A stretch of 64,000 nucleotides of DNA from NCBI RefSeq assembly GCF_000006565.2, contig NC_031478.1:4550212-4614211 (forward strand). Direction: 5' to 3'. Below, piece by piece: positions 48,455 to 59,600 of the stretch (position 1 is its first letter; every line of letters begins with the position of its first letter). Source of the stretch: Toxoplasma gondii ME49 (taxonomy: Eukaryota; Apicomplexa; Conoidasida; Eucoccidiorida; Sarcocystidae). The translations under genes were made by a program, and so were the position numbers. The notes under the pieces are model-generated. The model did not search any database. It worked only from the letters and a program-made list of their open reading frames with translations, and was not told the origin of the DNA.

Positions 48455-51400
48455 GTGGCATGCTCTGCTGCCTATTTCGTCGCTCTCACTCAAAACAGTG
48501 CTCTTCTGTGTAGTCTGCCCGTACGCATTTGCCTGGGCACTTGACAGAAAGGAAAATAGTTGGCGAGTCAGAAAAGAGCCACGACTTCTTTCGTCCCCGG
48601 AATGACAGATGTCAGCCCACGTGGCTTCATATCTTCATGACGGACTCCGCGAGCGAACACACGCTCAACTTCTCGACCTTCTCCCTGAAAGCTTCCAGCC
48701 TGATTTTATCACATCAAAAGACTCTGGAAAGGCGAACGCGGCGAAAACGGATTGACCGGGTTATTGACTTTGGAACATCAGCAGAAGTCCTTAAGCCGTG
48801 AGAAACGGAACAGGTAAGTAGACAATATCTGTCGAGGACGAAGAATATGACTGTAGCTCTAATTGAAAGAAGCTTCTTTCGCATTGGTATTTAGTTTTTA
48901 AGACGTGTGAAAAGGCGCGTCGACCGACACCGTTTTTCAACTGGTACTGTCACAGGAAAATTCAACTTGAATACCAGGGCACCACCACTTTTGGTATTGG
49001 CGCTGTTTGGTGATCCGAGTACGGGCCAAAGTCTTTGCATTTTGCTGTCTAGCCAAAAGTGGTAGGATATGGTGATTCCGTAGACTGCTTTTTGGGCGAA
49101 CAGGGCTTTCCCTCTAGCCAGCCATGCGGTTCGCTCCCTTAAGACGTATCGGCGCATAATTATTCATCCCGCACTGTGATCACATGGTCGTATACCAAAA
49201 CACGAAACGAAGAAGTTCAATTTACACCCACCACTGTAACACCGTGGGCAACGATAATGGAGCAATCTCAGCAGAGGCTGAATAGAGCACAGCCGTATTG
49301 CTTTTCGGAAAAAGGAAAGACGGCGTACGCGGAGAAAAGTACACGTACCTTACTTTGAATATGACGACGTTTGAAATGGCAAGCATATCAACGCAGGAAT
49401 GATACTGGTGCGTTGTCTTCCACGTTCTAGCACCACCAGAGATGTGTTGCTGTGAGACACAGTATGCAATTCAGGGGGATGGGCATCTACAGGCCCCAAA
49501 AGCGTGACCCCCGCATACGATCATTTTCGGAATTCAACCTGTTTCTCGTTCGCTGCTTCTGGTTTTTACCACAAACTTGGTTCACACGGTCCTCCGCAAA
49601 ATATATCAAGACTGCTTAAATATAAGTTGGGCCCAGTGGTGAGGTTTTCCAAAACCAAAAGAAATGGAAACCATTCCGTTTTATTGCATAATGTGCATTC
49701 AATTGAAGCCTGGTGGTAGATAGACTTGGGAGGAAGGAGCCCCCGGTGGTCTGGCGGCTGACCCTAGTTACACGCTTACACGACGGCCTATTCTTGTGTT
49801 CCCAGTATGGGACCTTGTTCTTTGGGATATGCTTTAGTTTCTGGGAGGAAAAATCTTGAAGCAAACGCACAGCACTAAACATCACCGAGGTGACAAGCTT
49901 ATGAAAGCCTTCCGAAACGTGGGTGCTTCTATGGTAAATGCCTGGTGGAGAGCTTTGGGCATTGGCCGCTGGTTTTACCAACGGGTAGCCAAAGGTCTGA
50001 ACACTTTATGATCCAAGCGTTGCTCGACGGCGTATCACTGAATACAAGGAAACCTCGCATGCCAGTACACTGTTAGACTGCAGCAAACGAGTTTCACAGA
50101 CCTACTCACACGTGATGCCGAGGAAGACATGGCAGTACAGTAACTTCGCCTTACTGTAACCTGGACATTCACGTCACGGAAAAGACAGCTGTCGCTCCTC
50201 TGAACTGTTCAACACCCAATTGTTATACGTTGCAGGCCACGTGAAACAACCTCTGATACCCCAGGTTCCAGAGAAATTTACTGCGAGAACTGAATCAAAG
50301 CGACGCATCATAGAGAAATGGTAACCGGGACGATACAAGAAACGTGCTGACTGTCGCTTGTCATCGTGTCGGCGGAAACGCAGGCACATGTTCACCTTCA
50401 CGTTGAAGGTGAACGGAAAACTAACAAACGATGCTTATTGCCACCACGTTTTCTGCTTACGGTGAGTAGCATACCCAGCAGCACCGTACCAAAGCATCCG
50501 CGCTGCTGTTCAGCCCAGAAGCGAATTTAGGATGTATGCATTCCACCTATTTTCACAACGATATGAAGTTTTTTGGAGGGCTCCGCGTTTTGCCGGGGCG
50601 TCCTTCGGTTCACTCGCTTGCTTCCGACACTGAATTTCGTTTTATACTGTAATTTATTTGGTTCTTCAGGAACGATGGCAAGCGGTCTATGTGCGGACGT
50701 AACCTTCCCAAAACGTCGCTCCACACGATTCCAGCTCAGAGTGCATCACCACGCTAGACAGTGTTTAAATCAGATTCAGGTTCATTCGCGGCACCCAAAA
50801 AGATGTCGGTAGCGCAGAATACATCAAATCAAAAACTTAACGAAGGTGAAGAGTCTGCATTCACAAGGAATGCTAGATAAGCGTGCTCCTCCTGGAGCCG
50901 CTGTTTTGCGGAGACCAGGGAGAGGCCTGAGGACTGAGTCTAAGCGCCGTGCGCATCCCATCGTTTCGTGAGGTTGTTGTTAATGTGGAAATGAATCCCA
51001 AGCGATATTCGTTGCTTTGACACACGAAATTCAACGATGAATTGCAAACCATGGAGAATGTGTACGGTGAGGGCAAGGGGGAAGGCACAGTTCAAGCAAT
51101 CACAAAAATGAGCTCCACAGCTTCCAGCATCAATCGTAAATCCTTGCGGTCACGCGGAGTCTCAAAAAGATCCATTTTCATTCCCTTTACCGGAGCTTCC
51201 CAGCACTGCATTGGATACCCAGGGAACTACGACAGCAGTATCTACAGTTGCTGTACACCACCGTACCTGATCATAATCTACTGTTCCACAACTTAAGGGA
51301 ATGTAGGCGACCTGCTGCGTGCAACGTACTAGTCCACGCCACAGCAGAGGATGCTTCTTAAGTTGATTGTTCTCCTCGCAGCCCCACGGTGCCCTCGACA

Positions 51401-52577
51401 AAACTGCACAGTGCTGCCAAACAAGGGAGGGTGCCATATCAGGTCCACAAAACGTAGATTTCTGGCAGGAACGGACTCGAGCATGGGAAGACGGCTTAGA
51501 GAGACCTGCCGAGCAAGAAAATCCTACATGAGACCCGGTACGACGCTGCACGTACGAGGAGCCTGCGACGCTGCATTCATTTACCAGGCAAACCCTCTTC
51601 TAACAAACACGGCAAAGAATGCCTTTCTTCAAAATGGAAGACACACACACCTCGGACAGCAACGGAAAAAGAAGTGTCAGCAAGTAGCGCCCATTCATGC
51701 CCTTTTCAAAGACAGAAAATACTTTACCTCCACACGAGGACGAACGCAGAGTCCGGCCGCGACGAGCACTCCTCCTGAAGAGCGGTTTGTCATTCTGCCA
51801 AAGACTCGTGTCCAGTGTTTAAGCTTTGGAGTCTAGGGTTTCACACCTGGACACTTTTCCCAGATGACCACTATGTAGGCCAAGTGAAGAAAAACGAAGA
51901 ATTACGAGGTCGAGCCTGTTGCCTCCGCCACACCCCCCAAAACAAGCCAGGGTTCTGAAAAAGTTGCAGCGAACAACCTTGAGACCAGCACGCTCTTTGA
52001 CGCTTAAACATGGAAGCATCGCCGATAAAACTTAGCAGCACCCAACGACGGATAAACGCGCTGCCGCGCTCTGGATACTCGGACACGCACACGTTTAAAA
52101 AGTTCACCACTCGCCCAAGCATCTCGCTTTGAAGAGCCGTCCGTGACCCCATTTCCCTTCTCTTTCAGTAAGTTCTCTTCAGTCGCCAACATTCCGCTCT
52201 TTTCGAGACGGCGTTCACTGGTGACTCAGAGCTCTCAGGGCCGGTGTCGAGCCTGTTCATGCCCGCGTCCAAGACAGTGTTTGTGTAGCCTGTTGCTTCT
52301 GCTTCATGAGTGTTGTCCACCCGATGCGTCCTCCTGTCTTGTCGGTTCTGCTCCTTATCCGTTCGCTGCGAAATGCCTTCTTCTCTTCACTGCGTTGTAT
52401 CTCGCTCACGCTGTACAGGAGAGATCTGTTGATCGGCGCCTCGACGTGTCGCGGCACCTCCAGTCATTTTTCTGCTACACAAGGATTCGAAAGTGTAGCG
52501 TCCTTCGAACCTTGGTGAAGCCGCGCATGTGACTTTCTGGTTTTTATCCGTGACCAGATTTTCGGCGCATTTATGAT
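48455..52577. other. 4.1 kb spacer upstream of the uridine phosphorylase gene
   Basis: It should hold the uridine phosphorylase promoter and the 3' UTR of the gene at 52.6 kb. Several modest open frames occur on the minus strand (48891-49157, 49616-49981, 50174-50401, 51162-51551, 51871-52152). Some begin with ATG and a few peptides look protein-like, but I could not join them with consistent splice sites or match a family. An undetected minus-strand gene with short exons remains possible. Confidence 0.4.
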
Positions 52578-53363
52578 CTATTTCGTCTTTTCCTTCTTCG
52601 TAAGGTGCTCGAAAGACTCTAGCGTCGTCATGCTGCTGCCGAGAAGGACTTTCGCGTTGGTGACTAGGTTCGACACGTCTCGTCTTCTGAACAGCTCCAA
52701 CACTTTGTCGACCGCACCCGGGACTTCCATGACGTAGTACGAGATAATAGAAACAACGAAAGCAGTAAACGGCGCGTAGAGAGCCAACACCATGGGCAAA
52801 TTCGCCAGAAAAAACTTTCCCCAGGGCATCTCGGTGACAAAGTGGTGGAGGAGGCTCTTCGACTGGGCAGACGCTTCCACGGCTTGCGCACGAACCCCCG
52901 CCGGCGTTTGTTCGCTTTGAGCCGCCGAATCTCTAATCTGATTCTTTTCCCGCTCTTCTGTACTCCCAGTCAAGGCGCTCTCCGCAGTCTGATAGTCACG
53001 CGTTGCTGTGTCTGAAGTCGCAACCAACCGGCGCGTTACGTACCTCCCACAGTGCAGCGTCAGAAAGAGAGCAACTGCGATTCCGATCGCGACAGTTCGG
53101 GAGTCTACTCTCTTCCCGCGAGCAACGTTTCGAGATCTGGCTGACTTAACGCTTTTGCCTGGCTCCTGATCGAAAACCCGCCTTCTGGAAGTCGCTCGCG
53201 CTCGAGGCACGCGCGCCAGGGGGGCAGAGTACCTTCGCGGACTCTCACGGGTGAAGGTTTCTTCCACGTCTGTGGTACTTGCTGTTCCGTACGTCCCGAC
53301 CGCTATACTTGACGCTTCTGCTTGTACCGCAGGAGGCGGTCTGTACGTGTACGTGTAATCCAT
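52578..53363 (-). CDS. two-TM membrane protein of unknown function
   Basis: An intronless ATG-started frame of 261 residues. The N-terminal 85 residues are basic and Ser/Thr/Arg-rich with a YTYTYRPPP start and no signal peptide. The first hydrophobic helix spans about 88-107 (SRTVAIGIAVALFLTLHCG). A charged, Ala/Glu/Gln-rich linker follows, possibly a coiled coil, then a long hydrophobic segment at about 183-212 (KFFLANLPMVLALYAPFTAF, then VVSIISYYVM). A short amphipathic tail (VDKVLELFRRRDVSNLVTN) ends in Lys-rich KKEKTK, which could act as an ER-retrieval-like dilysine region although the exact KKXX spacing is not met. Family not recognised. Confidence 0.72.
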   Translation of the reverse strand: MDYTYTYRPPPAVQAEASSIAVGTYGTASTTDVEETFTRESPRRYSAPLARVPRARATSRRRVFDQEPGKSVKSARSRNVARGKRVDSRTVAIGIAVALFLTLHCGRYVTRRLVATSDTATRDYQTAESALTGSTEEREKNQIRDSAAQSEQTPAGVRAQAVEASAQSKSLLHHFVTEMPWGKFFLANLPMVLALYAPFTAFVVSIISYYVMEVPGAVDKVLELFRRRDVSNLVTNAKVLLGSSMTTLESFEHLTKKEKTK

Positions 53364-55182
53364 TGCGCCAGCCGCGACTGCGAGTTGGCGACAGAGTCAG
53401 GAGAAGCGGCTTTCGGTTGTGAGTTGCGGCGCTACGTCAGAAGAGTTGCAGGTCAATCGACGACTCGAAGGACACTTGTATCACAGATAAAAGCCAGTCA
53501 ATAAACTTTTCGTTAGCGAACTGATTCGTCGTGAAGCGGTTGAACAGGAGGGACAGGAGCGCACGACGCTTGCGGGCACTCGGGAGCCGCTCAAATGGGA
53601 GTGACAAGTATATCTCGAGTCGACTCCTTTCGATGACTTTGGTCGCCTCCTGAAACAATCGAGAAGAACTTGAAACGTGTGAGACTTGCGTCGATCCTTC
53701 GATGGCGCATTTCCAAGGCTACGCGGTCCAGAAAAACGCTCGCCTGTCGGACAACCGATTCCACGTAGGACCCGACGGGTGGCGCGTAAAATCGGGAGTG
53801 TGCAATGTTGGACGCTGGAAGCGGCCGCAGTGAACAAGCACAAGACCTCAGGGCGGCAATCCATGACTCCAACAGTGAAAAAGCTCACTTAACTTGTGGT
53901 TTAGCGGCTGGAAACGCGCTGTTCAAGTGGGCATTTTGGAGAGGCGCCTCGGTTACGGCCGGCGCCTTGGGTGCATTCACCCCTTTCCCTGCACACACTT
54001 TGAGGGGACTGGAGTCTGAAGGACGGCGGTTTTATACTCTCAAAAGAGCGAATTTCCAGAGAATTACACACGGCCGTTGCTGTCGCACGGAGGCAACTTT
54101 CACTGCACAGACTTGCATTCCCTGGTTCGTGAAAATAAACCCCGTGGGAACTTGTAGATAGGCGTGTCCCTACGGCGGAGAACAAACTACATTTTCCTGC
54201 AGTTTAGTCAAGGAAGAACGGTTCGTTTTTTCCAAGTTCCCGTGGAGCACTCAAATCTCTAAACTCTTACTAGTGATGTAGCTAGGTCCTCCACATGACA
54301 GAGACGTTTCTTGAGGATCAGCCAAGTTAGATTTTTGTCACGTGTTTGTGCAAGAGAGATAGAGTTAAACAGAGAACGGCAGCCCTGAAAACGCCATTTA
54401 ATAATCGTGTCCCGGAGATAACTCCTCCCAGGATGATTGTCCTGCTAAATATTCACGTGGAAGTAGCTGGAGGTCGAGCAGACCCCACTGCACCCAAAGA
54501 ACCCACATCCACAGAACTAAACCAACCCTTTTGACGCCAACAGCTTCCAAACAAACATGAATACTGGCCGGACGTTGAAATCCACCACTTTCAGCTGTCT
54601 CAAGCATTACAGTGTGGTGCAGTGCTCTACACCGAAATCCAGCACGAAAACTTCGGTTCTTAGCTTCAATGACCTTTCTTAAACCAACCACACGCGTCGC
54701 TGCAGCGTTCAAATGCGCTCCAGGAGCGTCTTACCGTATCTTCCGTACAAAATGAAGAAAGGGAAGATCAGGGATAGCACATGCCCTGTAGTCACAGCCC
54801 GCGAGAGCCCATAAGAGATATCAGCCCGCATGTCTCACGGCCACTCGCCAAAGCGCTGTAGAGAGCTCGCACGGGAGAGGGCCTCTCAGTTGAAAAACCG
54901 TCTACGATTGAAACAAGCATTTGTGTAGGTTGCGTTTGTGTCGCAGGTGAAAACCTTTGCGTACCTACCTATGCCGGTCGTACCGTAATGGCAGTTACCG
55001 GCATATCCTGCGGCGCCGAAAAGAATCCCTCCCAGACCGGCGATTCGCTAGTACCTATGGCATCGTAAACTACCCCTCTCAGCCTTCCATGTGTGAGTCC
55101 GCCGTCTCCTCTGGCCTACAGCCGACGCCTCGAGTGCACGCATGTTTACACCTAAACATTTCCCAACCCACGTGCGCTCTCT
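53364..55182. promoter_or_regulatory. divergent spacer between two membrane-protein genes
   Basis: Promoter region for the minus-strand gene at 52.6 kb, and probably also for the plus-strand gene whose last exons start near 55183. The missing first exon of the latter may lie here: an ATG at 55142 (MFTPKHFPTHVRSLWFHMDW) is attractive but is in a different frame from the downstream exon. Other frames are unconvincing. Confidence 0.4.
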
Positions 55183-56149
55183 GTGGTTCCACATGGACTG
55201 GAAGAAGAGAGGAACCGGTGGAGGCAATGTGGAGAGAAAGCAGCTCTGCAGTTGCCTTTGCGTTTCAAAGGAAAGAAGAGAAACGCGTTTCTGCTTCGGG
55301 AGAACGCTGGAAAACTCCATCCGGCCTTATTTAAAGAATTGAGGAGGCAAAGGGTAAGACGCATGCGTGTGGCGGGTCTCGCAACCGGAAAAAGCCGCGC
55401 TGGAAAAACAAAAGGACAAATCGTTTTTTTCCCATTCTCTGAAAAAGCTCTCTCGTTCCGTCATTGCTTGCTTCTTCATCACACAGCTCCACTCTTAGTC
55501 TTTGGGTTTGCCAGATTACCACAGCGTTCGTCGCTGTTCCCTTTCGTGAAGATCAAAACCGGGAAGTTCGCGTCTCAGAGACACAACTGAGTATCAACTT
55601 CGATGCAGCGAAGGACAGACGTTTCCATGTACGACATTTTGCGCCTCCTTGCTTCTCCTTTCGATCCTTGACATCTACTCGGCCTACGACATCGTAGTCC
55701 TCCAGCTCGCTACCGACCTCCTGCTGTTTGCCTCGTCCTCCTCCACGCCACCCTTACCCTGTGCATGCATCGATTTTCACCCTCTGGTCTGCGCGCCTGC
55801 CTCATGGTGTCTTCCGTACTTTGTTGATCTCGATTTGCTTCGCTTTTCTGCCGCGGGGAGTCTCTTCGTTTTCTTCTAAACGCATTTCCCCCTTTTTGCT
55901 CGCGTTTCTCGACACCCGACAAGATCCTTGTACCCCCGACAGATTCGGTTGACTGGCCCGTTGGACGATTTCGACCGCCTGGCCTCTAGCCCGACTTTTG
56001 AAATTCTGCCCCTCTGCGTAACTGTTGGTATATTTACGCTGATCCCCGCTCTTCTCCCCTTTTCTTCGCACACAATTCGCGCGTCACACGTGACGCCTCA
56101 CGCCTCAACGTCGGAAAAGGAACTGTCGCTCCCGCCTGCCACACCCTGA
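55183..56149 (+). CDS. small membrane protein, last three exons (5' end unresolved)
   Basis: Three exons join in phase 0: up to 55353 (donor CAAAGG|GTAAGA), 55515-55628 (acceptor TTGCCAG, donor TTCCAT|GTACGA) and 55943-56149 (acceptor CCGACAG, stop TGA). They read GKLHPALFKELRRQR, then ITTAFVAVPFREDQNREVRV and SINFDAAKDRRFH, then IRLTGPLDDFDRLASSP and a hydrophobic span (ILPLCVTVGIFTLIPALLPF) with a short Ser/Thr tail. The conserved-looking soluble part followed by one TM near the C-terminus suggests a tail-anchored-like or mitochondrial inner-membrane protein, but I do not recognise it. No ATG is in frame in the first listed exon, so at least one 5' exon is missing; 55183 is only where the open frame becomes usable. 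Confidence 0.58.
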
Positions 56150-56686
56150 GACAGAGAGAAAAGGAAAAAACAAGAAAGGGTGTCGAGAGGGGACCGGAAA
56201 ACGAACCGCATCGGAGAGAAACATACGCAAAGTAGAAAGTGCTGGAAGCTTGGAGAAGCACAGCACACCGCAGCGAGAGAGAACTGCATAACGCACATAA
56301 GATTGAAACGTGGAGAGGATACTGAATACGCATTGTGAGATACAGACAACTCAGTTCTTTCAATGGTAGGCCACTACCACCGCACTGGAGAGCCTCCTAC
56401 CAAAGAAACAACTACAAGCGCTGAAGAATAGAGACGTATGCACTCCAAGAAGCTCTCAATGAGAACAAAAGAGAGACTGCAAGAAGAGGAAGAAGAAAGC
56501 AGCGACATGGCACCGACATAGGAGGACCCGAGTTGCGAAAGGAACAGCAGGGACGCACGCAAACTGACGCAGAGGTTCAAGGCGTTGAACATTGTTCGCC
56601 GCGTCTCTATTTGCAGCTGCCTCCCAGCCAAAAAAAGATCGCGCATGCATGCAAGCATCTACGGCCGAGGCGGCGTCCGCAGATCT
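56150..56686. other. short convergent spacer
   Basis: This 537-base gap lies between the stop codons of the small membrane protein (plus) and beta'-COP (minus). It is purine-rich on the plus strand near 56150-56220 and holds no gene I can support. Confidence 0.45.
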
Positions 56687-59600
56687 TCACCACTTGGAAG
56701 GTTTGAAAAGGCATTCTGAGCCCCTTCCAAAACTCATGGGAGACGCACGTCTTCCCTGCAAGTCTTCCGAACACACCCGCGTTTCTTTCCCCTGTGCGTG
56801 GATGAGCAGTTTCGTCGACGCTCCACGGTTGTCATAGACTCTCTTCGCAGGTGGGGTGGAGCACTCAGTCCCGGTATAGCAACGATGGATGCACAGATAA
56901 AATGCAGGAAACGCGAGGCAGAGAGGCAGGTCGAAACAAGAACGTGGTCTTACTTTGCGCAGTTCACTGGGCTCCGCAACATCGACAAATTCGTCTCGCA
57001 AAAACTGAGCGCCCGCGTCGGCTGCTCCGTAGAACTCCTGGCCGGGCTGTCGCTGTTCCTGGTGCATTCCTCCGCCGTGTGAGTGCGGGGACGCGAACTG
57101 GCTTGTGCGTGCAAAGTCGTTCTCAGGATGCGCTGCGATTCGCTCGACCCCATAGCCGCTGCATGCGCTCCCTGGGTCTCGAACTCCTGGGGACACAGAT
57201 GGCGGGTGAAGCCTCCACGACGCATGCGGGGACTGCCCATCGCTCTGGCCATCTGCCTGAGTTCTGCTCCCCGAGTACACGCCCACGGCGTCGACTTCGT
57301 CCTCCACGAACTCTACACGCTTCTCAGTGTCTCCGAACCTTTCTCGCTCTTCCTCCCGGCTGTCCACGCCGACCTGCGACTGCGCGACACTCCCGTCTCC
57401 CCAACTCGCGCCAAGTGTATAGACGCCGGAGGCACCGGCGCCAGTCTGTCCGTCCAGACTGGAGGTGCCAGTGTAGGCACTTCTTTCCGTCACGGTGCTG
57501 CGGATGTCGGAATAGGCGACGCTCGCAGATCCAGAGACAGCAGCATCGAGAGTCGAGTTCGGCGCGTGGTTTACATGAGGTTCGAGCGTCCCCAGCGCGC
57601 CTTCAGCCACCGCTGATCGATACAGAGGAGCCTGCGAGCTGGAGGCCGCAGCCTCAGGCGCCACAGGTGAAGAAGCTGCGTGACTGTGGGGCAGGCGATG
57701 CATGTCGGCCGGCACGCCTGACAAAGTCTCTGGAGAAAAGGACAAATGCAGAGACGCGAACGCGCGCTTGGGGTGAAGCAGAGGCGCCGGCTCGAAATTC
57801 AGGGAGAAACAGAGACACACGGAAGCACTAGGGAGAGCGCCTAGTCGCGAACAGCGGAGGCGCGGACGCAGAGGGCGGACAGGCCAACGGCTGGCGAAGG
57901 GTAAAGGAGAGAACACTCCGGGTGTGGAGACACGGAAAGGGGGAGACACTCGACGAAAGGAGGAAAGATCGGATAAAACCAGAGGATGGCAGAACAGACC
58001 ACGCAAAAGAGACTGTTAAAGTCAGTGACACCAGTGGTGCCAGTTCCACACAAGACGGCTGAAAACTGAGAACTTACCATCGAAACCAGACACACATGCC
58101 TCGCGCGCAGTTCCGTTCACAGGGAGCTCCTGTCCTGAGCACACACACCCATAAACATGAAAACGCTTCTGCGTGCTGCTTCTGACTAGAACTATGAATT
58201 CGGCAGTTATCTCGTAATCTCACAGAAAACCTCAGAACTGTGCATGCGTCCTCTCGGAGCCACGAGCACACTCCGGTCCATCCCCTGAACCTCTTCCCCT
58301 CTCCTTGGCCCCCAAGAGCCGTCACAGTTGCGAGAGAAACATTATCCTTGCAGTCAAACTGCGAAGTCGCAAAAGCACACAAGAACGCAAATGCGCGCAG
58401 AAAAAAAGTGCACGCAAAGGAGCGCCGCATTCGCCTAGAGACTCAAGTTACCGTGGGGCAGGGACCCGGGCGCCCCAGCGTCGAGGAGGTCTGGCACTTC
58501 CTTTGTTTCGCCTGCTCCCTCCAGAACTTCGTCCAGAGAAATCGAAAGCAATTCATTTCGGATCTGCAAAAGAGACAGCGACAGCAGTCCAGGAGGCACG
58601 GAACTCTGAACCTAAAAGTCAACGCGAAACCTATCTCCAAGGTCTCTGCTCTCGACATCGACACACCCCAGCAGCGAAGGTTACCGCTTTGACTTCGATA
58701 GCCTCTTCTCTGGCTACAACGGGTTCGGTTCACGGCTGTGACGGCCAATTCCTTTTCAAAGGCAGACGCGTTTTTCGCCTTATCCGCCAACGATGAATCT
58801 GGAAATCCTCGCCGCTGGACGCGCCCCACCCGCGGAGTTGAGTCTCTGTGCTCCGGAACGTCTCGGAGAGGTAAAATGCGATACACACCAGCGTCAGCGT
58901 GCTGCATCAGAACGCGGGGGCTGCCTCAAGTAGAGACATCATCCACTGTCGGTCTGGAAGAACAAGGTCTATAGTGACTCCAGCGCGCCACGAATCCGCT
59001 GGTCCCCACGGCAGCCCGCAGCCGAGACAGACAGGAGCGATAGTAAGCCGATGAAAAAACGAAAGCAGACATCGAGGTCGACTCTGCAAAACTCACTTTC
59101 TGTACACCTTCTTGGTTGATCTGTTGAACGATATCGTAGTCGAGCAAGCTCCGCACCGACGGAAAAGTCGAAGCAGGGACGACGCGAGCGTATCTCTCTC
59201 TAAGAATCTTTTCTGCCTGAAGGAGAGCGGTCGAAATACAAAAAAGGAACTAACCTTGACAGATGCGCCTCTGGAATAACAAACAGACTAATACAACTAA
59301 ATATCTAATACATGAAAATATATCTACATCTACAAATATATATATATAGCAATCGAGAGTCGTCGCTCTTTCTTCAGGTAGAGAAAAAACTGAGGACGAG
59401 GAAAGAACGCGTCTTTCTCATTTGCCGGATACGGGCTTCTGAAGCAGGTAGAGCTTCGGTGTCTGTGTAAAAGTCGCGTTCTTTCTCCTCTCCATCTCGC
59501 ACGACACAAAACGGTACACCAGTACATACACGAGTGCATGCAACAGCCGTCTTGCATCGCGCGAACTGCATGCAGCTCTGCTACGAAGCAGATGCAAAGC

